A DNA stretch of 6,101 bases, taken from positions 1 to 6,101 of the forward strand of contig NZ_JAVRMB020000063.1 of the NCBI RefSeq assembly GCF_031844845.1, in the 5' to 3' direction. Position 1 is the stretch's first letter. Each line of letters opens with the position of its first letter. This DNA is from Endozoicomonas sp031844845. GTDB taxonomy: Bacteria; Pseudomonadota; Gammaproteobacteria; Pseudomonadales; Endozoicomonadaceae. Made by a program: the position numbers and the translations under genes. The notes under the pieces are model-generated. The model ran no database searches. It had not been told where the DNA came from and saw nothing but the letters and a program-made list of their open reading frames with translations. Positions 1 to 5,812 of this stretch are shown one piece after another.

Positions 1-51
1 TACATCCCTTGCTACACTTAGCTTGCAGGCTATAAATAGTGATTTCTTTTT

Positions 52-73
52 TGCACCTACTGAGTGCATTTTT
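52..73 (+). terminator. Possible weak intrinsic terminator
   Basis: A 5-bp stem TGCAC/GTGCA (52-56 and 64-68) with a 7-base loop is followed directly by five T. It could end a plus-strand transcript entering from left of the window. The stem is short and no upstream gene is visible, so this is tentative. Confidence 0.25.
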
Positions 74-246
74 GGATAATCAAAAAAACAGCATTTTTCA
101 TGGATCAATAATTACAGAGCCTTTACGGCAGAAGGGTTTCCGGATTTTCCAATTTCTTGGGATTAATTAAGAAGTCACGGATTCGGTTGTTGCAAGCGCT
201 TGTCCGTCGTGGTTTTCATCAATAGTCTGGCAAAGAAGCAGAGACC

Positions 247-272
247 GCCAAATTCAATTGCCAAATTCAATC
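247..272. repeat. 13-bp tandem direct repeat
   Basis: Two adjacent 13-bp units, GCCAAATTCAATT (247-259) and GCCAAATTCAATC (260-272), differ only at the last base. They lie immediately downstream of the mipA-like gene, next to its candidate terminator hairpin. They may be a replication-slippage product or a small target duplication; no function is evident. Confidence 0.6.
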
Positions 273-297
273 AGCAGCCTCTGATCATTGGCCGCTG
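272..297 (-). terminator. Hairpin just after the mipA-like stop codon
   Basis: Read on the minus strand, CAGCGGCC (297-290) can pair with GGCTGCTG (279-272) over 8 bp including one G-T wobble, around a 10-base loop. The hairpin starts one base past the stop codon. The bases that follow are AT-rich (ATTGAATTTGG) but have no proper T-run, so it may be a weak terminator or an mRNA 3'-end stabiliser. Confidence 0.4.
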
Positions 298-298
298 T

Positions 299-1066
299 TC
301 AGAAAATGTAAGCAATTCCCATAGCTACGGATGCCTGATTATTGCTATCGACTAATACGCTGTCTTTAGCGGCACTGCTGAAGCGTGTATAGCTGGCCTG
401 TCCCATTACTATCCACTGCGGACTCAGCTCATAGCTGGCAGTCATCGCTAATCCCATATCAACGCCGGAATCGGCATCATAAGCAGTCAGCAGGCTGTTT
501 TTACTGGCTTCGTCCTCATCAATACCGAAGTAATAATCGTTGTAGGACGCACTGCGGTAAGCCAGAGAAATTGCAGGTTCAAGGCTTAACTTATCGGTGA
601 TTTGATACGCTTTGGCCAGTTCCATTTCAACGCTGTAACTGGATTCAGTGTCTTGCAACAGGGACGTTGAAAGTTCAGCCCACTGCATGTCGTAAGCCAG
701 GGTGATACCGTAGCCGAAACCACTGTCACGATCTTCCAGTCCGTCGTAAAGGCGACTGTTGTCATCTGCATCAGCGACCTCAAAGCCCTCGCCCATGTCC
801 ATGGTAAGTACCGGAGATAATGACCAGTTGTCCCCTGAAAACAGGGTATAACCCACAGATTCATGACGAACCCAGAAATCACCGTAGTCAAAGGAGACAA
901 TGACGGCAGGATTGATTTCAGCATCCATATCCTGGTAGATGCTGCTTTCGTATTGAACTCCAAGTCCTACAACCACAGGGTTTTCATTTTCCTGAGCCCA
1001 GACTGCAGAAGTGAATGAACAGGCGCCCAGCAGGCAGGTGGCAACAACAGAAGAACGTAGTTTCAT
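299..1066 (-). CDS. MipA/OmpV family outer-membrane protein
   Basis: This is a 255-residue protein of the MipA/OmpV family, predicted to be an outer-membrane beta-barrel. E. coli MipA is a scaffold between MltA and PBP1B, and OmpV is an abundant Vibrio porin-like protein. A signal peptide (about 1-24) has a VWA cleavage site before QENEN. The mature chain has amphipathic strands rich in D, S and Y, family-like segments GDFWVRHESVGYTLF (62-76) and NDYYFGIDEDEA (176-187), and a C-terminal phenylalanine (AYIF) typical of proteins inserted by the Bam machinery. The start at 1066 was chosen because the signal peptide begins there and AGGAA lies 4 bases upstream; a longer reading to 1198 would overlap the kinase gene. 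It lies 128 bp downstream of the kinase gene, with its own promoter-like region holding four 11-bp-phased boxes. Family assignment is by recognised pattern; the exact role (porin or scaffold) is open. Confidence 0.85.
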   Translation of the reverse strand: MKLRSSVVATCLLGACSFTSAVWAQENENPVVVGLGVQYESSIYQDMDAEINPAVIVSFDYGDFWVRHESVGYTLFSGDNWSLSPVLTMDMGEGFEVADADDNSRLYDGLEDRDSGFGYGITLAYDMQWAELSTSLLQDTESSYSVEMELAKAYQITDKLSLEPAISLAYRSASYNDYYFGIDEDEASKNSLLTAYDADSGVDMGLAMTASYELSPQWIVMGQASYTRFSSAAKDSVLVDSNNQASVAMGIAYIF

Positions 1067-1070
1067 TATT

Positions 1071-1075
1071 TTCCT
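1071..1075 (-). promoter_or_regulatory. Ribosome binding site of the mipA-like gene
   Basis: AGGAA on the minus strand lies 4 bases before the ATG at 1066. It supports the internal ATG rather than the upstream in-frame ATG at 1198. Confidence 0.65.
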
Positions 1076-1099
1076 AATAAATGATGATGAAGTACTGTC

Positions 1100-1105
1100 G
1101 TTATA
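1100..1105 (-). promoter_or_regulatory. Candidate -10 element of the mipA-like promoter
   Basis: TATAAC on the minus strand matches the sigma-70 -10 consensus at 5 of 6 positions. A 17-bp spacer would place the -35 at 1123-1128, where the sequence TGATCA is a poor match but overlaps the promoter-proximal TCACA box. A box that replaces a weak -35 is the layout of PhoB-type activated promoters. The transcription start would be near 1093, giving a leader of about 27 bases. Confidence 0.45.
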
Positions 1106-1121
1106 TGTTCGCGGGTTGCCT

Positions 1122-1158
1122 GTGATCAGCCGGTGACTATTATGTGACCAAACTGTGA
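1122..1158 (-). promoter_or_regulatory. Four 11-bp-phased TCAC boxes (response-regulator operator)
   Basis: The minus strand carries TCAC at 1158-1155, 1147-1144, 1136-1133 and 1125-1122, each exactly 11 bp from the next (on the plus strand GTGA begins at 1122, 1133, 1144 and 1155). Three of the four continue as TCACA. OmpR/PhoB-family winged-helix regulators bind as head-to-tail dimers to direct repeats at 11-bp spacing, and such a regulator is encoded just upstream. The array ends about 17 bp before the candidate -10, a position suited to activation. The periodicity is seen directly; binding by the neighbouring regulator is inferred. Confidence 0.7.
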
Positions 1159-1194
1159 AAACAGAAAAAACAGGTTGAGTGGCTCGTTGCAACA

Positions 1195-2616
1195 TCAATC
1201 CCTGACAATTTCATCAAAGGTTATCCTGATGCTGGCGCCACTATTATTCTGATCACTCTCCTGATCGGACCAGTTACGGATGGTTAATGTCCAGCCACGG
1301 TATTGGCATATACGCTGGACAATATTCAAGCCAAGGCCAAGGCCACTGGCGTGATCGGTCTGGTAGGGTTTCAGTAACTGTGGCAGAGACTGTTCATTAA
1401 ATCCCGGGCCAGTATCCCTGATCTCAAGGCTGTCACTGTCAGCACTGATTTCTATAAAGCCGGATTCGGTATATTGATAGGCATTACGCACCAGGTTATC
1501 AACAAGAATGGCGATTAGCTGAGCAGGAAGGTGAATACAGAGCTGGTCATCCACCGCATTGATGGCGGTCACTGAGGTGTTTTTAGCAAGATAGTCATGC
1601 TTGTCTATTGAGTTCTGAACCATGTCAGCAAGCCTGACGGAAACGGAAGCTTCGCCCACCGACTCGTCCCGACCCAGTAACAGAAAACTGCTCACCAGAT
1701 GGGCCATGTTTTTATTGGCCCGTGATATTCGCATTAATAGTTGCTGCATTTTTGGATGCTGACTCTCCTTCAGCAGACTGATTAATTCAATCGCCATGGA
1801 AATATTGGTGATGGGGGTGCGAAGTTCGTGGCTGGCATCCCGGGTAATATGCTTCTCCCGTTCGACTAACTGATTGATGCGGTCAAGCAGAGCGTTAATA
1901 CGGTTGGCTAAAGAACCCACCTGGTCCTGATAATATTTACGGGTAAGCCTGCTGTGATCGGAAAAATCAATCGTGTCCAGATCCTGCTCAAGTCGGGTCA
2001 GCGGGGCTACTACAAAGTGAGTGACGCCCAAACCGGTAATTAGGGCCAGAACCAGTGTCAGGAAAGCAAAAATTGCTATTTTTAAGGCAATTTTCCAGCC
2101 ACTATCGGTATCAGAGCGACTGAAATTGCTGATATCAACCAGATAATAAAAGTAGCGAGGAGACGCTTTATCCGTTGTCAGTGGGGTTCGGACTATATGG
2201 ACACTGCGGGCTCCGTCGGAGAACTCGAAAATAGAAGAGCCCTGTTGTGTAATTGTAATGTAGTCATCAACCAGTGGGGACTGGCTTAATGTGTCTGGAA
2301 GCTGTTTATCCTGCCGGTGAGACTCTGAACCGGCCATTAACAGCTTAAGTACCTGCTGATCATCACCCACCAGGTATCGACCATTGATATCCATATTCTC
2401 CAGCAACTGCGGGTCTTGCTGATACAGTGACAGCAGCTGTTCTGCCCTAAGGGTGATATGCCAGTTAAACAGCGTATCCTCACTGAGCTCCCTGGTCAGA
2501 TTCAGGAAAAAGACGAAGCCGATATTGACCGCCATCGCAAAAAAAATACAGGCGGCAATAATCCGTAGCCTGAGGCTGTTCAGAAACATCATCCGGAGTC
2601 TTTTATTTCCCATCAT
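1195..2616 (-). CDS. Sensor histidine kinase, EnvZ/PhoQ-like layout
   Basis: This 473-residue inner-membrane sensor kinase should autophosphorylate on histidine and pass the phosphate to the regulator encoded just upstream. It has a transmembrane helix at about 17-39, a periplasmic sensor region at about 41-173, a second helix at about 175-200, a HAMP linker at about 197-255, and the dimerisation/H-box ASHELRTPIT with phospho-acceptor H263. The ATPase follows: N-box with N374 and N378, G1 DTGPGF (401-406) and G2 GLGLGL (425-430). All key catalytic residues are present, so it should be active. The ATG at 2616 overlaps the regulator's TAA as TAATG, implying translational coupling; a second ATG directly follows at 2613. 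The order with an ompV-like gene resembles the V. cholerae CarS/VprB locus. The signal sensed cannot be read from the sequence. Confidence 0.93.
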   Translation of the reverse strand: MMGNKRLRMMFLNSLRLRIIAACIFFAMAVNIGFVFFLNLTRELSEDTLFNWHITLRAEQLLSLYQQDPQLLENMDINGRYLVGDDQQVLKLLMAGSESHRQDKQLPDTLSQSPLVDDYITITQQGSSIFEFSDGARSVHIVRTPLTTDKASPRYFYYLVDISNFSRSDTDSGWKIALKIAIFAFLTLVLALITGLGVTHFVVAPLTRLEQDLDTIDFSDHSRLTRKYYQDQVGSLANRINALLDRINQLVEREKHITRDASHELRTPITNISMAIELISLLKESQHPKMQQLLMRISRANKNMAHLVSSFLLLGRDESVGEASVSVRLADMVQNSIDKHDYLAKNTSVTAINAVDDQLCIHLPAQLIAILVDNLVRNAYQYTESGFIEISADSDSLEIRDTGPGFNEQSLPQLLKPYQTDHASGLGLGLNIVQRICQYRGWTLTIRNWSDQESDQNNSGASIRITFDEIVRD

Positions 2617-3287
2617 TATTTTTCTACCATGCGGAAACCCCGTCCCGGAACCGTATGAATCAGGGGGGGATCAAAAGGTTTATCGATGAGTTGGCGAAGT
2701 TTGTATATATGGCTTCTCAGGGAGTCGCTGTCAGGAACCGAATCGCCCCATAACTGGTATTCAAGAGTTTCCCGGGTGACCACATTGGGGCTCTCTTTCA
2801 GCAGTGTCAGCAACAGTTTGTAATTGTTGGGTGAGAGCTGAATATCAATACCGTTGCGGGTGACTTCCAGGGTATCCATATTAATAGTCAGGTCAGCCAG
2901 TGCTAACCGCTTTGCATTGTTGCTAAAAGTACGTCGGCAGACAGCCTGCAGGCGAGCGTGCAGTTCCTTCAGTTCAAAAGGTTTAACAAGATAGTCGTCG
3001 CCCCCGGAAGCAAAGCCGGCCAGTTTATCATCCAGAGTATCCCGGGCCGTTAGAAACAAAACGGGCTTGTGGTCATGTCTGGTTTTGCGCAGGGTTTGAC
3101 AGAGTTCCAGTCCATTCATACCCGGCATGGCAATATCCAGAATATAAATATCGTATTCGTGGTTGGTGGCCAGATTCAGGCCGGTCAGGCCGTCGTAGGC
3201 AAAATCACAGGTGTAGCCCTGAAACTCCAGGTAGTCCGCAATGCTGGCGGTGATATCGATATTATCTTCTACTAATAAAATGCGCAT
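2616..3287 (-). CDS. OmpR/PhoB-family response regulator
   Basis: This 223-residue cytoplasmic DNA-binding regulator is the likely partner of the kinase that follows. The receiver domain (about 1-115) has the acidic pocket E7/D8, phospho-acceptor D51 in LDIAMPGMNG, T80 in FLTARD and K102 in LVKPF. The winged-helix effector domain (about 125-222) includes LSPNNYKLLLTLL, the recognition-helix segment SDSLRSHIYKLRQLID and the terminal hairpin IHTVPGRGFRMVEK. The start at 3287 is chosen because MRILLVEDN is the canonical first beta-strand and AGGCGAG lies 6 bases upstream; a longer frame to 3389 adds 34 residues with no family resemblance and runs through the promoter region. It is first in a two-gene unit with the kinase and is divergent from the hydrolase gene. 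Phased boxes upstream suggest autoregulation. It lies in the CarR/VprA, PmrA and QseB type of family; the closest relative is undetermined. Confidence 0.94.
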   Translation of the reverse strand: MRILLVEDNIDITASIADYLEFQGYTCDFAYDGLTGLNLATNHEYDIYILDIAMPGMNGLELCQTLRKTRHDHKPVLFLTARDTLDDKLAGFASGGDDYLVKPFELKELHARLQAVCRRTFSNNAKRLALADLTINMDTLEVTRNGIDIQLSPNNYKLLLTLLKESPNVVTRETLEYQLWGDSVPDSDSLRSHIYKLRQLIDKPFDPPLIHTVPGRGFRMVEK

Positions 3288-3293
3288 GATGTG

Positions 3294-3300
3294 CTCGCCT
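3294..3300 (-). promoter_or_regulatory. Ribosome binding site of the response regulator
   Basis: AGGCGAG on the minus strand, with a 6-base spacer to the ATG at 3287, is the feature that fixes the start of the regulator gene. Confidence 0.6.
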
Positions 3301-3318
3301 GGAAACTGCCCAAAATAA

Positions 3319-3324
3319 GTTCTA
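3319..3324 (-). promoter_or_regulatory. Tentative -10 of the regulator-kinase operon
   Basis: TAGAAC on the minus strand matches 4 of 6 consensus bases. It begins 19 bp after the first T of the proximal TCAC box, close to the 20 bp seen at the mipA-like promoter, and no -35 consensus is present. The placement rests mainly on this shared geometry. Confidence 0.3.
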
Positions 3325-3338
3325 TTGACCACAGAGGC

Positions 3339-3354
3339 TGTGATCTTTTTGTGA
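3339..3354 (-). promoter_or_regulatory. Two 11-bp-phased TCACA boxes facing the regulator operon
   Basis: On the minus strand TCACA occurs at 3354-3350 and 3343-3339, exactly 11 bp apart and oriented toward the regulator gene. The promoter-proximal box also overlaps an imperfect palindrome CACAG-AGG-CTGTG (3330-3342). Box sequence and spacing are the same as in the array before the mipA-like gene, suggesting autoregulation by the encoded OmpR/PhoB-type protein. Binding is inferred. Confidence 0.55.
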
Positions 3355-3390
3355 ATACCCGTTGGCGATTTTTTGCAGAGAAAAATCAAT

Positions 3391-3405
3391 TCACAGTCTG
3401 TTCAC
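3391..3405 (+). promoter_or_regulatory. Two 11-bp-phased TCAC boxes facing the hydrolase gene
   Basis: TTCACAG begins at 3390 and TTCACG at 3401, so TCAC recurs at 3391 and 3402, 11 bp apart, oriented toward the hydrolase gene. Another TCACA at 3408-3412 is out of phase by 5 bp. ATTCACA (3389-3395) is an exact inverted copy of TGTGAAT (3350-3356), so the two operators in this intergenic region mirror each other. Likely the same regulator drives both directions; this is inferred. Confidence 0.5.
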
Positions 3406-3430
3406 GCTCACAAGCATAGGCTTGCCTCAC

Positions 3431-3439
3431 TGATATGTT
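3431..3439 (+). promoter_or_regulatory. Candidate extended -10 of the hydrolase gene
   Basis: TGATATGTT has the TGn extension followed by TATGTT (4 of 6 matches). No -35 is visible at the expected place (3411-3416 is CAAGCA). Transcription would begin near 3446, leaving a leader of only about 14 bases, consistent with the lack of a strong Shine-Dalgarno sequence. Confidence 0.35.
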
Positions 3440-3459
3440 AATGGATTCGGGTTTTGACG

Positions 3460-4728
3460 ATGAACACAAGAAAGCTCCTGCTAATAACACCTTTGATGCT
3501 TGGACTGGCGGCGGCCTGTCAGGCAGAAACAACGTCAGCTGTTGTAGAGAATAATCTTCAGCAGCATAAAAACTTTCGGGCTGAACTGGATTTTAGCAAC
3601 CAGAATGAGTGGTATCGGGAGCTGAGAATCAGTGACTGGAAATCCCTGGGATTGATTGAGGCGGACTTGCAGAGCGTACTGCCACGCATTCACGGTGATG
3701 GCCCACTGCGAGACAGCACTAATGAGAATAACGCAGGACAATGGACGTTTGAATGGAGTCGACAGGCTGTCAGCGTTGCGCTTATAGCGGATAAAGAATC
3801 GCGAAAAACCAAGGCTGCGGAACTCTATCAGAGAGCATCCACCCTATATCTGATTGCCTCATATCCAAACCTTCTGACGGATCATGAACAGGCAGCGTTG
3901 GCCAAGTCAGTGACCTTTTACATTAAGGCAGCCCAACTAAAGGGTGAACGGGTCTCGGCAGTACGATTGCCATTAAGTTCAGGAGGGTCGGTTAACGGTC
4001 TGCTACACCTGCCGACTCAGGTAACTCAGGTAACCGGGGTAATAAAGAGCAGAGCGGAGAATTGGCCGGTGGTGCTATGGAGCGGAGGCTCAGACATAAC
4101 TTTGGTAGAGCATAAGCGTTCAATTGCAGACTATGTGGCAGAGGGTTACGGGGTGGTCACCTTTGACATTCCGGGGGGAGGCTTGAATAAAGGATTAAAA
4201 ATACAGCCCGGCAAGGAGTCGCAAGTTCATGATGCCGCACTGCAGTTCGTCAGGGAATCGCCCATTCTGGATGAAAACCGGGTAGCGGCACTGACCTCCT
4301 CCGCCGGCGGCGTCAGTCTGATGGAATTTACCCTGAAAAACCCTCAACTGAAAGCCGTAGTAGCCCGCTGTACTCTGGTGGACGGGGTGTTAACTGAACC
4401 GGACAAAATTCAGTTTCTGCCTGACATGACTGTGGACTCATTTTTAGCCCGACTTGGGGTAAACTATCAAACCCTGGATAACCCCGGTGTTATTACAAGG
4501 CCATTGTCGCTGAAGACAAAAGGCTATTTTGATGGACAGACAAGAACTGATGTTCCCCTGCTGGTCATTAATACCAAGGATGACCCGATAGCCTCTCCAA
4601 AAGATATGCAGGCAACCGCAGCGATGTCATCCCGTGGGGAGGTTGCTTACTTTGGGGAAAGAGGGCATTGCCCGGAAAGCGATGCGGCAGAAAGCAGGAT
4701 TTACGCATTTATCACCGGTCAACTGTAG
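3460..4728 (+). CDS. Secreted FrsA-like alpha/beta hydrolase (esterase)
   Basis: This 422-residue protein resembles FrsA (DUF1100, about 414 residues in E. coli). Shared landmarks are WTFEWSRQAVSVAL (95-108), ASTLYLIASYPNL (126-138), the strand VVLWSGGSD (204-212) and LARLGVNY with SLKTKGYF (329-357). Unlike cytoplasmic E. coli FrsA, it begins with a signal sequence (about 1-22). Cleavage could be by signal peptidase I after CQA, or C20 behind LAAA could be a loose lipobox, so it should act in the periplasm or at a membrane. The nucleophile elbow is TSSAG (279-283) with S281; the acid is D374 or D375 in NTKDDP; the base is H403 in ERGHCPE. This gives a plausible Ser-Asp-His triad, although the elbow's first glycine is Thr. 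ATG 3460 is preferred over TTG 3454; neither has a strong Shine-Dalgarno. It diverges from the regulator gene behind mirrored boxes. The substrate is unknown; an ester is inferred. Confidence 0.8.
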   Translation: MNTRKLLLITPLMLGLAAACQAETTSAVVENNLQQHKNFRAELDFSNQNEWYRELRISDWKSLGLIEADLQSVLPRIHGDGPLRDSTNENNAGQWTFEWSRQAVSVALIADKESRKTKAAELYQRASTLYLIASYPNLLTDHEQAALAKSVTFYIKAAQLKGERVSAVRLPLSSGGSVNGLLHLPTQVTQVTGVIKSRAENWPVVLWSGGSDITLVEHKRSIADYVAEGYGVVTFDIPGGGLNKGLKIQPGKESQVHDAALQFVRESPILDENRVAALTSSAGGVSLMEFTLKNPQLKAVVARCTLVDGVLTEPDKIQFLPDMTVDSFLARLGVNYQTLDNPGVITRPLSLKTKGYFDGQTRTDVPLLVINTKDDPIASPKDMQATAAMSSRGEVAYFGERGHCPESDAAESRIYAFITGQL

Positions 4729-4754
4729 GTCTGCAACCTGGGAGCCTGACCGAG

Positions 4755-4783
4755 AAAAGAATAGAAAAGAATAAAAGAATAGG
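4755..4783 (+). repeat. Purine-rich short tandem repeat AAAAGAAT(AG)
   Basis: AAAAGAATAG (4755-4764), AAAAGAAT (4765-4772) and AAAAGAATAG (4773-4782) follow one another, and a related AATGAATAGG follows at 4786-4795. The run lies 26 bp after the hydrolase stop, at the edge of the mobile-element region. It could be slippage-generated DNA or an insertion scar; no function is supported. Confidence 0.6.
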
Positions 4784-4786
4784 TAA

Positions 4787-5812
4787 ATGAATAGGACACC
4801 CACAAAAATATCCATACTATTTCCATGGATAAATTTATGGATGTCCTGTTCGCACAAGGCAATGGCCATCTATCTAAACCAACATCATTTTGTTCCATTT
4901 TTGAGAGTTTCAGAGTTTTTTAATACGGTCTATAACATGAGCCTCAGTGCGGGCAGTGTCGTAAATTTTGTAAAAAAAACGCATAAAAATCTTAAATCTA
5001 CCGAGCAGGTGATTCGCGATGCCTTGCTGGATACTCCGGTTGCTGGCGCTGATGAGACCGGCATGCGGGCCAAAGGCTCCCTTCATTGGCTACATATCAT
5101 GCGGGATGAGCAATGGACACTCTACTACCTGTCTGAAAAACGGGGTTGTAAGGCAATGGATGCCATGGGCATTCTGCTTACTTTTGCCGGAGTACTGGTT
5201 CATGACCATTGGAAACCCTACTTTACTTATGCGGCAGTGCATGTTCTTTGCAATGCCCATCATTTGAGGGAACTCCAGGGCGTTGTCGACAGAGATGGCA
5301 ATCACCTGGCCTTGCGCATGATGAAATTGCTCAGGCTTTCCTGGCATTACTGTAAGGGCTTCAAAACAGTTGGTATGACGCAAATGCCAAGCGTTGTGCG
5401 TGACCGGATTGAGGATATTTATGACCGAATCCTTAAGCGGGCACTAGCGAAAGAAGCCGCCTACATGGAGAAACAACGACAGGAGATTGGGCGTAAGAAG
5501 GTTAAGAATACCAAGGCTTACAACCTCTTTAAGCGACTCAGTGAGTTCAAGGTAGAAACCCTGCGTTACCTGTCCGACTTCTCAATTCCTTTCGATAACA
5601 ATGGCAGCGAACGAGATGTCAGGATGGCCAAGCTAAAACAGAAAATCTCAGGCTGCTTCAGAAGTGATGACGGCAGTTCCATGTTTGCACGGATTCGCAG
5701 CTATTTGTCGTCTGCTAAAAAACAGGGAATGAATATATTTCGTAAGTTCTCAAAAACTGCTGGCTACACCATACGACAGTTGACGTTAAGTTCCTTCGAT
5801 CAGGCTACTTAA
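4787..5812 (+). pseudogene. IS66-family transposase, N-terminally truncated
   Basis: This 341-codon frame encodes the catalytic part of an IS66-family (TnpC-type) transposase. Recognisable homology starts at about residue 24 with KAMAIYLNQHHFVPF, the usual beginning of the DDE_Tnp_IS66 domain. The catalytic residues appear intact: D89 in AGADETG, D140 in LVHDHW, and E275 in NNGSERDVR, with CNAHHLREL (155-163) between them. IS66 transposases are normally about 500 residues, with a leader helix and zinc-binding DNA-recognition region before this domain. Those are absent, and the first 23 residues (MNRTPTKISI onward) look like unrelated DNA read by chance. An in-frame TAA directly precedes the ATG. 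The tail after about residue 322 may be replaced by junction sequence, because it overlaps the opposing transposase by 27 bp. No accessory tnpA/tnpB is present. It is probably non-functional for DNA binding. Confidence 0.85.
4794..4846. repeat. Split inverted repeat at the left edge of the IS66 remnant
   Basis: ATCCATA (4810-4816) pairs with TATGGAT (4836-4842), and GGACA (4794-4798) pairs with TGTCC (4842-4846). The right arm TATGGATGTCC is continuous, while the left arm is split by 11 bases (4799-4809). A further TCCATGGA palindrome lies between (4822-4829). It sits just before transposase homology begins near 4854, so it may be a remnant of an element end, but it does not match an IS66 terminus that I can recall. 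Confidence 0.4.

Larger units (their letters stand above)
1..298. other. Non-coding flank, no convincing gene
   Basis: All frames are broken by stops. The region holds a weak hairpin with a T-run near 52-73, two copies of GCATTTTT (66-73 and 91-98), a 10-bp perfect palindrome CAAGCGCTTG (193-202), a 13-bp tandem repeat (247-272) and a hairpin beside the mipA-like stop codon. On the minus strand a 30-codon open stretch (214-122, ending in TAA at 124-122) reads like a protein C-terminus but has no start codon and follows two stops. It may be the remnant of a decayed gene or mobile element, and I do not recognise it. Confidence 0.6.

Noticed and set aside
586..963. Long minus-strand and plus-strand open frames inside the mipA-like, kinase, regulator, hydrolase and transposase genes
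   Set aside because: They lie wholly within better-supported genes in other frames and show no family motifs.
1067..1198. 44-residue N-terminal extension of the mipA-like protein
   Set aside because: It would overlap the kinase 3' end and bury the signal peptide. The internal ATG has its own AGGAA, and the extension coincides with the phased boxes.
3288..3389. 34-residue N-terminal extension of the response regulator
   Set aside because: The receiver domain begins exactly at MRILLVEDN with AGGCGAG upstream. The extension would run through the intergenic operator/promoter region.
3454..3459. TTG start two codons upstream of the hydrolase ATG
   Set aside because: ATG at 3460 gives a clean positively charged signal-peptide start, and neither option has a clear Shine-Dalgarno sequence to favour TTG.
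3441..3554. Out-of-frame 37-codon ORF starting ATGGATTCGGG, overlapping the hydrolase start
   Set aside because: It lacks a good ribosome binding site and begins before the predicted transcription start. Its product is unlike any family I know and shadows the hydrolase signal-peptide codons.
4717..4751. Nested hairpin GGTCA/TGACC with AGGT/ACCT across the hydrolase stop codon
   Set aside because: Stems are short and followed by purines, not a T-run, so it does not support an intrinsic terminator.
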